DNA of 18,329 nucleotides from an uncultured Clostridia bacterium (GTDB taxonomy: Bacteria > Bacillota > Clostridia > Peptostreptococcales > Anaerovoracaceae), in NCBI GenBank assembly GCA_946541285.1, contig CAMNJG010000007.1, positions 1 through 18,329 on the forward strand, given 5' to 3'. The notes beneath the pieces were generated by a model, which searched no databases, was not told the origin of the DNA, and saw only the letters and a list, made by a program, of their open reading frames with translations. This document shows, in pieces, positions 6,885 to 15,625 of this stretch. The position numbers and the translations under genes are program-made. How positions within the stretch are numbered: the first letter of the stretch is position 1; the number at the start of each line of letters is the position of its first letter.

Positions 6885-8867
6885 TCATCTCTTAAACATC
6901 CGGTCGATTTCACTGTGCTTCATCCGGATAATGGTCGGGCGGCCGTGAGGGCAGGAAAACGGATTCCTGCATTCCGCCAGGTCCCGGAGCAGGCTGCGGA
7001 TCTCTTCCGGAGAGAGACGGTCATTGGCTTTCACAGCGGATTTACAGGAACGGGTTACGATCCTCTCCCTCTGCCGGGAATCCGAAAAACTGCCGGCAGC
7101 ACTGGTTTCTTCCGTAAAATCACGGAGAAACGATTCTGCTTCCTCCAGATCCATGTAAGAAGGGACCGCCCTCACCAGATACGTCCTCTGTCCAAATTCC
7201 TCAATGGAAAACCCGATCCTGTCCAGAAAATCCATCCAGGTTTCCGAAAGGTTTCCTGCCGCGAAACTGGTCTGGATGGTCAGTGGCACAGCAAGGATCT
7301 GTCCTGCTTTTTCCTGACGATAGAAACTGCTGGTTAAGCGCTCGTAAAAGACCCGTTCATGCGCCGCGTGCTGATCGATCAGATACAGCGTATCCGTATC
7401 CGTACCCAGGATATATTCATCAAAAATAATCCCGACCGGACGGATCGACGCGACATCAAACGGCACATGCTCCGGCCTGTCTTTTTCTTCCTGGAAGTAA
7501 TTTTCGGTGATCCGGCTGCCGTTCCCTGTATGTTCCGGAACATCCCTGTCCCGTCGAATCGTCTCCTCTTCCTTTTCCGCTGTATCAGCGGAAAAGGATT
7601 CCGGACGCAGGGTGGTCTGTTCCTGGATTTTTTCAGAATCTTCCGTCTCCCTGATTTCTTCCCCGCTGACAGACGCAGGAGCACTGCCGTTTTTCCGGTA
7701 CGCGGCTTTTTCTTCTTCGGCCCGCTTCGCCTTCAGCATCGCGTGGATATCCATCTGCTCCGGCTTTCCGGGATTCTGCTGTGGCACGGTTTCCTGCGTG
7801 GGAGCATCGGCCTGCGGCACATGCTCCCGGTCCGCGGGAACCCGGACCTCCGGCACGGCTCCCGGTTCCATCAGGGATTCTTTCATCGCGGCAGTCACAA
7901 ACTTCCGGACGGCTTCGTCATCATCAAACCGGATCTCCTTTTTATTGGGATGGACGTTGACATCCGTAAAAGAAGGCTCTACGTTCAGAAACAGAAATGC
8001 CACCGGATAGCGTCCTTCGAAGAGACGGAACTGATACGCCTCACTGACACATTCTTCAAGCAGACGACTGTGGATATACCGTCCGTTTACAAAGAAAATC
8101 TGGCTCCTGCGGTTTTTCCTGTTCACATCCGGTGAGGAAAGGTAGGCTTCCAGGCGCATTCCTTTCTCCTCCGCGGATGCCTGCACACGGATCAGGTTCT
8201 TCGCCAGATGGGGATCGTAAACCGTCGCGATCGCCGAAAGACGCTCTCCCCGTCCCGGCGTCGTAAACAGCGTGTTGCTGTTGTTGATCATCCGCACCCG
8301 GATCTCCGGGTACGCCAGCGCGATTTTGGAAACAAAATCGATGATCAGCGCTCCTTCCGCGCTGTCACTTTTCAGAAATTTCAGCCGGGCCGGCGTATTA
8401 TAAAACAGATCCCGGACAATGATGGTTGTTCCCACCGGGCATCCTTTTTCCGTACGATCCGCGACGATACCTCCTTCCATGAGAAGACAGGAGCCGGTCC
8501 GTTCTTCTTCGGTTTTGGTGATCAGTTCGGTCCTGGAAACCGCCGCGATACTGGCCAGCGCTTCACCCCGGAAACCCAGTGTCCCGATCGCGTCAAGATC
8601 CGGGATTTCCCTGATTTTACTGGTGGCATGCCGCTGAAACGCGATTTCCGTGTCAGCCGAAGGGATCCCGGAGCCATTGTCGGTTACACGGATATAGGAT
8701 TTTCCGCCTTTACGGATCTCCACCACAATGGAAGTCGAACCGGCGTCAATGGAATTTTCCACCAGTTCTTTTACAATCGAAACCGGACGGTCGATCACCT
8801 CTCCGGCCGCGATCCGGTCCGCGATCTGACGCGGCAGCTGTACAATATGTCTGATCATTCCTGCCAT
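6885..8867 (-). CDS. mutL: DNA mismatch repair protein MutL with endonuclease motif
   Basis: MutL links mismatch recognition by MutS to strand removal. The N-terminal GHKL ATPase shows ELVENSIDAG (residues 34-43), DNGSGI (63-68), ATSKI (81-85) and GTLGFRGEAL (95-104). A polar, charged linker occupies roughly residues 340-470. The C-terminal dimerisation domain has DQHAAHERVFYE, which matches the metal-binding endonuclease motif DQHA-x2-E-x4-E, together with a CPHGRPT motif close to the end. This marks it as a nicking MutL, as in bacteria that lack MutH. The 660-residue length is normal. The start at 8867 has GGGAG seven bases upstream, inside the last codons of mutS, whose stop is four bases before; the two genes are clearly coupled. 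Confidence 0.95.
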   Translation of the reverse strand: MAGMIRHIVQLPRQIADRIAAGEVIDRPVSIVKELVENSIDAGSTSIVVEIRKGGKSYIRVTDNGSGIPSADTEIAFQRHATSKIREIPDLDAIGTLGFRGEALASIAAVSRTELITKTEEERTGSCLLMEGGIVADRTEKGCPVGTTIIVRDLFYNTPARLKFLKSDSAEGALIIDFVSKIALAYPEIRVRMINNSNTLFTTPGRGERLSAIATVYDPHLAKNLIRVQASAEEKGMRLEAYLSSPDVNRKNRRSQIFFVNGRYIHSRLLEECVSEAYQFRLFEGRYPVAFLFLNVEPSFTDVNVHPNKKEIRFDDDEAVRKFVTAAMKESLMEPGAVPEVRVPADREHVPQADAPTQETVPQQNPGKPEQMDIHAMLKAKRAEEEKAAYRKNGSAPASVSGEEIRETEDSEKIQEQTTLRPESFSADTAEKEEETIRRDRDVPEHTGNGSRITENYFQEEKDRPEHVPFDVASIRPVGIIFDEYILGTDTDTLYLIDQHAAHERVFYERLTSSFYRQEKAGQILAVPLTIQTSFAAGNLSETWMDFLDRIGFSIEEFGQRTYLVRAVPSYMDLEEAESFLRDFTEETSAAGSFSDSRQRERIVTRSCKSAVKANDRLSPEEIRSLLRDLAECRNPFSCPHGRPTIIRMKHSEIDRMFKR

Positions 8868-8871
8868 TGAT

Positions 8872-11529
8872 TTACTCCCTGTCCAGATCCTTTACGGCTT
8901 CTTTCATTTCCTCCAGTATCGCGATCGCCCCGGAGGGAGTCAGATTCATCAGATCCAGGGACCGGATTCTCTCCACTACCGGATGATTACTGAACTGCAG
9001 GAAGGAAATCTGCTCGGTTTCTTCCGCAGCTCCGGCCTCTTCCCTGCTGCTCTCATGTTCTGCATAAGAAACATCCGGATACAGCAGTGTCTGTACCTGT
9101 GGATGCTTTTCTTCCAGTTCCGCCAGTTTCCGGGATGCGTCTCTCAGGACTTCATCCGGGACACCGGCAATCTTCGCGACATGGATTCCGTAACTCCGGC
9201 TGGCTCCGCCTTCCTCGATTTTATGAAGGAAGACCACTTCCCCGTCGGCTTCGCTGACAGCCACATTCAGGTTCCGGATCTCCTGTACCTGGTCTCCCAG
9301 CTCGGTAAGCTCATGATAATGCGTGGCAAACATCGTTCTGACCCGCCTGTCTTTCCTGCATAGAAAGTCTACCGCGGCCCAGGCGATGGATAATCCGTCG
9401 TAGGTACTGGTTCCTCTTCCGATCTCATCCAGAATGATCAGACTGCGTGGCGTCGCCGTATTCAGGATGTATGCCAGTTCACTCATCTCCACATAAAAGG
9501 TACTCTGCCCCCTGGCGATGTTATCGGATGCCCCGATCCGCGTGAAAATGCGGTCTACTGTACCGATCCGCGCCGCGTCCGCCGGAACAAAGGAACCGAT
9601 CTGCGCCATCAGGACGATGAGTGCCGTCTGTCTCATATAGGTGGATTTTCCGGACATATTCGGTCCGGTGATGAGCAGCATGGAACTGTTTTTTCTGTCC
9701 ATGTACACATCATTGGAAACAAACGGTTCTCCGTCCATTTTCCGTTCGATCACCGGATGACGGCCGCCCGTAATTTCGATCACATCCCCATTGTCAACCA
9801 CCGGCCGCACATAAGCATTTTCCTCTGCCGTCTGCGCCAGGCACGCCAGGACATCAACCAGGGCGACCGCCCCGGCGGTCTGCTGCATCTGTGGTACATA
9901 CTCCGCCACGCGCTCACGGAGACCGGAAAAAACCTGATACTCCATTTCATGAATGTTCGCTTCCGCGTTGAGGACAATGGTTTCCATCTGCTTCAGCTCA
10001 TTGGTCACATAGCGCTCTGAATTCACCAGCGTCTGCTTCCGGATATAATCTTCGGGGATTTCTCCTTTAAAGGATTTGGGAACATCCAGATAATAGCCAA
10101 AAACTTTATTATAGCCGAGTTTCAGTTTCTTTATCCCGGTACGCTCCCTTTCACGGCCCTCCAGTCCCGCGATCCACTCCAGGCTGTCCTTCGCGTCTGC
10201 CTTAAGCCGGTCCAGCTGTTCCGAATAGCCTTCACGGATCAGGCCGCCCTCCTTAATCTGTACAGGAGGCTCCTCAACAATCGCCGCAGTAATCTCATCA
10301 CAGACTCTGTCCAGTGAATCAATCTTTTCCGATGCTTTTTTCAGCAGCGCGGCAGGACTGTCGGAAAGTTCTGTCCGGATTTCCGGCAGCAGCCGGAGCG
10401 AATTCCGCAGCGCGATCATATCCCTGGCATTGGCGCCTCCCTGCGCGAGACGTCCGCTGAGACGCTCCAGGTCATATACATTTTTCAGACAGTCCCGGAG
10501 GTTGTTCCTCAGAAGAAAATCTTCCGCAAGAACAGAGACCGCGTCCAGACGCTCATTGATTTCAACGGAATCTGACAGGACCTCCCGGATCCATTTCTTG
10601 AGCAGCCTGGAGCCCATGGCTGTCCGTGTACAGTCCAGCACACTGACCAGGGAACCTTCCTTTTTCTGGTCCGTAATCGTTTCCATGAGTTCCAGGTTCC
10701 GGATCGCCGTCTGGTCCAGGACGCAGTGGCCACGGTGATCCTCGATCCTGACACTGGTCAGCTGGCTGCTCCCGGCTTTCTGGGTCTCCAGAAGATAGGA
10801 AAACAATGCTCCCAGGGCACGCTCCACACTGCTGCCTTCGTCAATGCCCAGTCCCGTCACGGATCTGACGTGGAAATGACGGCAGATCACCCGGTTTGCA
10901 TGGTCTGCCGCGAAGTAATTCTCCGGGAGCTCTGTTACACAGGCTTCGGACTGTTCCCTCAGTTCCGCGGTAAATTTTTCCGCGTCCTGAGGATTGACCA
11001 GCGCTTCACGGACATCCAGGCGGATCAGTTCGTCCAGCAGTTCACGGAACCCGTCTTTTACAGTAAAAGAAGAAACCGCCAGTTCCCCGGTTGATATATC
11101 ACAGTAGGCCAGACCGGCTTCCTCTTTTCCCATATGGATAGAAGCCAGATAGTTATTGACATCCGCTGACAGCATGGAACTGTCTGTGAGCGTTCCCGGC
11201 GTCACAATACGGACCACATCACGCTTTACGATGCCTTTTGCTTTCGCAGGATCCTCCAGCTGTTCACAGATCGCCACTTTATAGCCTTTTTCCACCAGAC
11301 GCCTGATATAATGCTCCGCGGCATGGTGCGGAACTCCACACATGGGAGCGCGTTCTTCCAGTCCGCAGGCTTTTCCGGTCAGGGTCAGCTGCAGCTCCCG
11401 TGAAACCGTCACCGCGTCCTCGAAAAACATTTCATAAAAATCGCCCAGCCTGTAGAACAGTACACAGTCACTGTATTTTTCCTTTGTATCAAGATAATGC
11501 CGCATCATTGGCGTCAGCTGGCCCGACAT
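8872..11529 (-). CDS. mutS: DNA mismatch repair protein MutS
   Basis: MutS recognises mismatches and small loops and recruits MutL. The 885-residue product begins with the mismatch-contacting GDFYEMF motif (F31 to E33), which places it in the MutS1 subfamily, and carries the ABC-type ATPase near the C-terminus with Walker A GPNMSGKST, the signature around STFYVEMSE and Walker B LIILDEIGRGTST, followed by the ATHYHEL segment. The start at 11529 is chosen because AGAAGGAGG lies eight bases upstream; an earlier ATG in frame at 11550 would contain that ribosome binding site. It is the first gene of the mutS-mutL-miaA-recombinase-COG4100 unit. Confidence 0.95.
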   Translation of the reverse strand: MSGQLTPMMRHYLDTKEKYSDCVLFYRLGDFYEMFFEDAVTVSRELQLTLTGKACGLEERAPMCGVPHHAAEHYIRRLVEKGYKVAICEQLEDPAKAKGIVKRDVVRIVTPGTLTDSSMLSADVNNYLASIHMGKEEAGLAYCDISTGELAVSSFTVKDGFRELLDELIRLDVREALVNPQDAEKFTAELREQSEACVTELPENYFAADHANRVICRHFHVRSVTGLGIDEGSSVERALGALFSYLLETQKAGSSQLTSVRIEDHRGHCVLDQTAIRNLELMETITDQKKEGSLVSVLDCTRTAMGSRLLKKWIREVLSDSVEINERLDAVSVLAEDFLLRNNLRDCLKNVYDLERLSGRLAQGGANARDMIALRNSLRLLPEIRTELSDSPAALLKKASEKIDSLDRVCDEITAAIVEEPPVQIKEGGLIREGYSEQLDRLKADAKDSLEWIAGLEGRERERTGIKKLKLGYNKVFGYYLDVPKSFKGEIPEDYIRKQTLVNSERYVTNELKQMETIVLNAEANIHEMEYQVFSGLRERVAEYVPQMQQTAGAVALVDVLACLAQTAEENAYVRPVVDNGDVIEITGGRHPVIERKMDGEPFVSNDVYMDRKNSSMLLITGPNMSGKSTYMRQTALIVLMAQIGSFVPADAARIGTVDRIFTRIGASDNIARGQSTFYVEMSELAYILNTATPRSLIILDEIGRGTSTYDGLSIAWAAVDFLCRKDRRVRTMFATHYHELTELGDQVQEIRNLNVAVSEADGEVVFLHKIEEGGASRSYGIHVAKIAGVPDEVLRDASRKLAELEEKHPQVQTLLYPDVSYAEHESSREEAGAAEETEQISFLQFSNHPVVERIRSLDLMNLTPSGAIAILEEMKEAVKDLDRE

Positions 11530-11575
11530 GTTTCCTCCTTCTGTCAGCACGATGGTTCTTCAAAATCATATCATT

Positions 11576-11604
11576 TTTATACCATTTTTTCCCGTTTCAT
11601 AAAC
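11576..11604 (-). promoter_or_regulatory. possible promoter of the mutS unit
   Basis: On the minus strand TATAAA (11581-11576) is preceded by TG one base upstream, an extended -10 form. The matching -35 region (TTTATG-like, about 11598-11604) is poor and overlaps the small palindrome CCGTTT-CAT-AAACGG (11592-11606). Because the hairpin at 11633-11679 should end the acc transcript, a promoter is expected here, but this one is only tentative. Confidence 0.35.
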
Positions 11605-11622
11605 GGAGAATTCCTCCCGCGC

Positions 11623-11679
11623 GGAAAGGAAACAGCACCGCCTCATCGGCGCCCGGAAAGCAGGCGCCTGGCGATGCTG
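11623..11679 (-). terminator. long hairpin ending the acc-ynzC operon
   Basis: Read on the minus strand, CAGCATCGCC (11679-11670) pairs with GGCGGTGCTG (11642-11633) with one G-U, and inside this GGCGCC (11668-11663) pairs with GGCGCC (11653-11648) around a 9-nt loop. TTTCCTTTCC follows. It lies eight bases after the stop of the DUF896 gene. The stem is very strong but the U-run is interrupted. Confidence 0.65.
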
Positions 11680-11686
11680 TATACTG

Positions 11687-11911
11687 TCAGTTCAGTTTTT
11701 TCTTCTTTTTTTTCAGTTTCGTCACAGAGCCGTCCTTTTCAAGAATTTCAATATTCTGCAGTCTGCTTTCAAACCCTTTCCGGAAATTTTCCAGAAACTG
11801 TCTTCTCAGTTCTGCCTGCTCTGCTTTTTCTTCCGCAGTCAGCTCCCTGGTTTTGGAAAGACGCGCAAGTTCATTAATCCGGTCTGTTTTTTTCTGGTCA
11901 AATGAGGCCAT
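11687..11911 (-). CDS. DUF896 family small protein (YnzC type)
   Basis: The product is a 74-residue cytosolic protein of the DUF896/YnzC family, which folds as a small helical hairpin and has no established function. The family pattern is plain: DRINELARLSK (residues 10-20), the turn ELTAEEKAEQAELR (23-36), and FLENFRKGFESRLQNIEI (39-56). The last ten residues are almost all lysine (LKKKKKKLN). GAAGGAG lies six bases before the ATG at 11911. It starts 21 bp after accA and so appears to be the last gene of the acc operon, just ahead of a strong hairpin. The reason for its place in a fatty acid operon is not known. Confidence 0.85.
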   Translation of the reverse strand: MASFDQKKTDRINELARLSKTRELTAEEKAEQAELRRQFLENFRKGFESRLQNIEILEKDGSVTKLKKKKKKLN

Positions 11912-11932
11912 ACCTGCTCCTTCATCAAATAA

Positions 11933-12757
11933 TTATTCTTTTGTTTTCTGCGAAAGTGTTTTCCGGCTTCCCATATTCCGGTATTTCCGGTCGCGGTTCC
12001 GGACCAGCGTCAAAAGATCCTGTTTCATCAGGACGGAAAGAGAACGCTGCACCTGCCGGTCCACGCTGTCGATCGCCGCGTCAGGATCCATATGGGCGCC
12101 ACCTTCCGGTTCCGGTATGAGCGCGTCGATGATTCCCAGCTCCAGAAGATCCTGCGCTGTCGGCTTCATCAGCCGGCAGGCCCGGTCCGCCAGGGAGGAA
12201 TCCCTCCACAGGATCGACGCGAATCCCTCCGGGGAAAGGATTTCGTATACCGCGTTTTCCATCATCAGAACACGGTCCGCGACACCAAAAGCGAGCGCGC
12301 CTCCACTGCCTCCTTCTCCGATGACAACGGAAATAACAGGAACCTTCAGCTCACTGAACAGCGCAATGTTGTCCGCGATAGCCTGTCCCTGCCCCCTGGC
12401 TTCCGCCCCGGTCCCGGGATACGCTCCTGGCGTATCAATAAAACAGATCACCGGACGGCCGAATTTCTCCGCCTGTTTTGCCAGACGCTGGGATTTGCGG
12501 TATCCTTCCGGATGGGGCATTCCGAAGTTGCAGAGGATATTGTCCTCCACATTACTGCCTTTACGGTGTCCCAGTATTGTAACCGGTAATCCCCGGTAAA
12601 GCGCGACACCGCCTACGACGGCATGATCATCCCCATAACACCGGTCTCCTCTGAATTCTATAAAATCGGTAAACATCCGGCGGATGAAATCCATCGTTCT
12701 CGGACGGTCCATACGTCTGGCCAGCCCCAGCCGGTCATATGCTGTCAGAGATTCCAT
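11933..12757 (-). CDS. accA: acetyl-CoA carboxylase carboxyltransferase subunit alpha
   Basis: AccA forms with AccD the carboxyltransferase that moves CO2 from biotin to acetyl-CoA, producing malonyl-CoA for fatty acid synthesis. The 274-residue product lacks the extra N-terminal helix region of the E. coli enzyme (about 319 residues), as usual in Clostridia. It shows FIEFRGDR (about 32-39), GHRKG, the FIDTPGAYPG loop, and the oxyanion-hole type GEGGSGGALA segment followed by YEILSPEGFASILW. The ATG at 12757 overlaps the last codons of accD by 13 bp in another frame, with AAGGAG about twelve bases upstream, so the two carboxyltransferase subunits are translationally coupled. Confidence 0.94.
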   Translation of the reverse strand: MESLTAYDRLGLARRMDRPRTMDFIRRMFTDFIEFRGDRCYGDDHAVVGGVALYRGLPVTILGHRKGSNVEDNILCNFGMPHPEGYRKSQRLAKQAEKFGRPVICFIDTPGAYPGTGAEARGQGQAIADNIALFSELKVPVISVVIGEGGSGGALAFGVADRVLMMENAVYEILSPEGFASILWRDSSLADRACRLMKPTAQDLLELGIIDALIPEPEGGAHMDPDAAIDSVDRQVQRSLSVLMKQDLLTLVRNRDRKYRNMGSRKTLSQKTKE

Positions 12758-13632
12758 GACGCTGATCTTCTCCTTTCATGGAGCTTCAGGATCTGACCAA
12801 TGATGTCACGCAGCTCCGATCTTTCCACAATCCGGTCAAGAAAACCATGCTCCAGCAGATATTCACTGGTCTGAAAGCCTTCCGGAAGCTTCTGACCGAT
12901 CGTCTGCTCAATGACCCGGGGCCCGGCAAAACCGATCAGCGCTCCCGGCTCCGCGAGAATAATATCTCCAAGAGAGGCGTAACTTGCCAGCACACCGCCG
13001 GTCGTCGGGTTTGTCAGGCAGGAAACAAACAGACCACCCTGATGGCTGAATCTTCTCATTGCCGCGGAAGTCTTGGCCATCTGCATCAGACTGACCGTTC
13101 CTTCCTGCATCCGCGCTCCTCCACTGGCTGAAAAAATGATCAGTGGCAGCTGATGCTGCTGCGCGTACTCAATACTCAGTGTGATCTTTTCACCGACGGT
13201 AGCTCCCATACTGCCCATGATAAAACTGCTGTCCAGTACCCCTGTGACCGCTGCATAAGAGCGGACAGTACAACGTCCGAAAACATACGCTTCATTCAGT
13301 CCGCTCACCTGCTTCGCTTCTTTCAGCACCTGTCTGTAATCCGGAAAATCGAGGACATTGGCCGAAGTCATCCCTGCTGCCATTTCTTCAAAAGAGCCCG
13401 GATCGCAGATCAGACGGATCCGGTCATGGGCGCCCATCCGGAAATGGTAACCACAGGAAGGGCAGACATGATGGCTGTCCTCCAGTTCTTTCCTGGAAAA
13501 AACCGTATTGCAGGAAGGACATTTTTCAAACATGTTCCGTTCCTGGCCATGATCCGGCCTGCCGAGTCCCAGACCTTTCCTGAGGGATTTCATGATCCAT
13601 ATTTTATGCTTCTTTATTTCAAACGTATCCAT
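12745..13632 (-). CDS. accD: acetyl-CoA carboxylase carboxyltransferase subunit beta
   Basis: AccD is the zinc-bearing partner of AccA in the acetyl-CoA carboxylase carboxyltransferase. A four-cysteine zinc ribbon is seen as CPSC (about residues 38-41) and CPSC (about 57-60), followed by the crotonase-like core with FSASGGARMQEG and NPTTGGVLASYASLGD. With the start at 13632 the protein has 295 residues, close to the usual 285-300. The ribosome binding site at that start is weak (AGGATAAAG), and in-frame ATGs at 13593 and 13533 exist; the last would begin just before the zinc ribbon. The upstream start is kept because the family normally has about 30 residues before the ribbon. It follows accC after 13 bp. 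Confidence 0.92.
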   Translation of the reverse strand: MDTFEIKKHKIWIMKSLRKGLGLGRPDHGQERNMFEKCPSCNTVFSRKELEDSHHVCPSCGYHFRMGAHDRIRLICDPGSFEEMAAGMTSANVLDFPDYRQVLKEAKQVSGLNEAYVFGRCTVRSYAAVTGVLDSSFIMGSMGATVGEKITLSIEYAQQHQLPLIIFSASGGARMQEGTVSLMQMAKTSAAMRRFSHQGGLFVSCLTNPTTGGVLASYASLGDIILAEPGALIGFAGPRVIEQTIGQKLPEGFQTSEYLLEHGFLDRIVERSELRDIIGQILKLHERRRSASWNL

Positions 13633-13645
13633 TCAATAACGCTCT

Positions 13646-15025
13646 TTATCCTATCTCATCAAATATTTTATCCCAGTTGACAAACCTGCTGAGCTTCTCT
13701 TCCAGGAACGATGTGTCATACCGACCCCTTGTAAAATCCGTATCATACAGAATCAGACACATAAAAATCGTATTGGTCCGGATCCCGTCGATGATCATTT
13801 CCTCCAGTGCCCGTCTCATGATCCGGAGGGCTTCAAGCCGGGTCTTGCCATAGGCAACCACTTTCGCGATCATGGAATCATAATACGGACTTACTGTACA
13901 GCCACTGTACAGAGCTGTATCCACACGGACTCCCTTGCCTCCCGGAAGATGCAGGAATTCCACTTTCCCCGGGCACGGGATGAATCCCTCGTCCGGATTT
14001 TCCGCATTAATCCGGCATTCGATCGCGTGTCCGCTGAACTGGATATCCTTCTGTGTGATATCCAGCGGCAGTCCACTGGCAATCCGTATCTGCTCACGCA
14101 CCAGATCCACACCGGTCACCATTTCCGTAATCGCGTGTTCCACCTGAATCCGGGTATTCATCTCCATAAAATAGAAATTTCCCTCTTCCGTATAAAGGAA
14201 TTCCACGGTGCCGGCATTGGTATAATGAGCCGCTCTCGCGCAGGCAACAGCCATTTCCCCCATTTTGCCGCGGACCGTATCAGACAGGAAACGTGACGGT
14301 GTTTCTTCGATCATTTTCTGATTTTTCCGCTGGATGGAGCAGTCACGATCACCAAGGTGCACGACATGACCGAACTGATCCGCCAGTATCTGAAACTCGA
14401 TATGCTTTGGATGCTCAATCAGCTTTTCAATATACAGATCCGTGCTGCCAAAGCAGGCATTGGCTTCCGCCCGTGCTTCTTCATATTTTTTCACAAAGTC
14501 ATCAGCCTGGTTAACCCGGCGCATCCCGCGGCCACCGCCTCCGGCACTGGCTTTGATCAGTACCGGATAGCCGATTTCCCGCGCGATTCTCATCCCTTCC
14601 TCAACAGAAGCGACGATGCCATCCGACCCCGGTGTCACCGGGATTCCCGCGGCCGTCATGATTTTCCTGGCACTGGACTTATCTCCAAATGTACGGATCG
14701 TCCCACTGTCCGGTCCGATAAAGATCATACCGTTTTCTTCGCACATACGGGCAAAATCCGGATTTTCACTGAGAAATCCATATCCCGGATGGACCGCGTC
14801 ACAACGATACGCAAGTCCTGCGGAAACCAGGGCAGTCATATTGAGATAGCTTTCCTCCGGCCCCGGTCCGCCGATGCAGACCGCGTGCGTCGCCAGTTTC
14901 CGGTGCAGCGAATCTTCATCCGCAGTGGAATATACGGCAATTGTTTCAATGCCCATCTCCTGGCATGTTCTGATGACACGGATCGCGATTTCTCCCCGAT
15001 TGGCGATCAGGATTCTCTTAAACAT
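13646..15025 (-). CDS. accC: biotin carboxylase subunit of acetyl-CoA carboxylase
   Basis: AccC carboxylates the biotin on AccB with ATP and bicarbonate. The 459-residue product starts with FKRILIANRGEIAIRV, has the VHPGYGFLSEN segment near residue 80, the glycine-rich ATP-grasp loop KASAGGGGRGM (about 158-168), HIEFQ and GDRDCSIQRKNQK, and the active-site stretch EMNTRIQVEHAITE. The last has Ala where most biotin carboxylases have Pro; the catalytic Glu and Arg residues are kept. The start at 15025 lies five bases after the accB stop, with GGGAG about eleven bases upstream. FabZ, which often stands between accB and accC in Clostridia, is absent here. Confidence 0.95.
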   Translation of the reverse strand: MFKRILIANRGEIAIRVIRTCQEMGIETIAVYSTADEDSLHRKLATHAVCIGGPGPEESYLNMTALVSAGLAYRCDAVHPGYGFLSENPDFARMCEENGMIFIGPDSGTIRTFGDKSSARKIMTAAGIPVTPGSDGIVASVEEGMRIAREIGYPVLIKASAGGGGRGMRRVNQADDFVKKYEEARAEANACFGSTDLYIEKLIEHPKHIEFQILADQFGHVVHLGDRDCSIQRKNQKMIEETPSRFLSDTVRGKMGEMAVACARAAHYTNAGTVEFLYTEEGNFYFMEMNTRIQVEHAITEMVTGVDLVREQIRIASGLPLDITQKDIQFSGHAIECRINAENPDEGFIPCPGKVEFLHLPGGKGVRVDTALYSGCTVSPYYDSMIAKVVAYGKTRLEALRIMRRALEEMIIDGIRTNTIFMCLILYDTDFTRGRYDTSFLEEKLSRFVNWDKIFDEIG

Positions 15026-15030
15026 CGAAT

Positions 15031-15483
15031 TTACAGCTCCCTGATTCTGAACAGAGGATCCTCGAAACCCACCGGAGTGGCATTCGCTGCACAGACCTCT
15101 TCAATCACACAGTCACACGGGGCTTTGATTTCATTCATCATTTTCATCGCTTCCACGATGCAGACCACCGCCCCTTTTCTTACTTTCTCTCCTGCCTTTA
15201 CATAAGGTTCAGCGCTTTCCTCCGGCGCGGCATAAAATGTACCGACAATCGGGGAACGGATAAAACTGTCTTTCTCCGTCATAAGCGGCGCGGTTTTTTC
15301 CGCAGAGACAGGTACCTGTGAACGATCCGCATGTACTGGTGCCACAGGAGATCCTTCTGAAACGGTTTCTGTCTTTTTGGGCATCTCCATTTTTATCAGA
15401 AGATCCGCCTGCCGCAGTTCCAGCTTCGCAAGACCTGAATTCCGAAACTTATCCATCAGTTCGTATATATTTTCCAGTTCCAT
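15031..15483 (-). CDS. accB: biotin carboxyl carrier protein of acetyl-CoA carboxylase
   Basis: AccB carries CO2 on biotin between the carboxylase and carboxyltransferase of acetyl-CoA carboxylase. The 150-residue form has an N-terminal helical segment (about 1-33), a Pro/Ala/Ser-containing linker (about 34-73) and a biotinyl domain with the biotin attachment lysine K114 in EAMKM. The ATG at 15483 has GAAGGAA six bases upstream and opens with the family-typical MELENIYELMDKF. An in-frame ATG at 15531 has no ribosome binding site and lies within the FabT-like palindrome at the predicted transcription start, so it is rejected. This is the first gene of the accB-accC-accD-accA-ynzC operon. Confidence 0.94.
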   Translation of the reverse strand: MELENIYELMDKFRNSGLAKLELRQADLLIKMEMPKKTETVSEGSPVAPVHADRSQVPVSAEKTAPLMTEKDSFIRSPIVGTFYAAPEESAEPYVKAGEKVRKGAVVCIVEAMKMMNEIKAPCDCVIEEVCAANATPVGFEDPLFRIREL

Positions 15484-15530
15484 ATTGTATTCCTTCACCC
15501 CTGGAATTTTTTCCTGCAATTCATGAAACA

Positions 15531-15541
15531 TTGATTATCAA
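15531..15541. promoter_or_regulatory. FabT-like operator palindrome on the acc promoter
   Basis: TTGATTATCAA is a perfect 5+1+5 palindrome that matches the core of the FabT box known from Lactococcus and Streptococcus (TTTGATTATCAAA type). It lies a few bases downstream of the -10 box, about +2 to +12, where a bound repressor would block transcription. Known: FabT is a MarR-family repressor of fatty acid genes. Inference: a FabT-like regulator controls this operon; no such gene is in the window. Confidence 0.55.
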
Positions 15542-15549
15542 ACTATTTT

Positions 15550-15578
15550 ATTATCTGATTTTTAACGTAAAATGTCAA
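15550..15578 (-). promoter_or_regulatory. strong sigma-A promoter of the accBCDA-ynzC operon
   Basis: On the minus strand perfect TTGACA (15578-15573) and GATAAT (15555-15550), five of six matches, are spaced by 17 bp. The region between and around is AT-rich. Transcription would start near 15543, giving a leader of about 60 nt before accB. Confidence 0.8.
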
Positions 15579-15625
15579 TACCTTCAGAGGAACTGATCCC
15601 GCTCATCATCGGGCAGGAATACTTT

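Noticed and set aside
11400..12599. Open frame of about 400 codons on the plus strand across mutS, DUF896 and accA
   Set aside because: It is a Ser/Arg-rich translation of the antisense of three real genes and runs through a terminator; not a gene.
15484..15531. Longer accB reading frame starting at 15531
   Set aside because: No ribosome binding site, and the start codon falls within the FabT-like palindrome close to the predicted transcription start.
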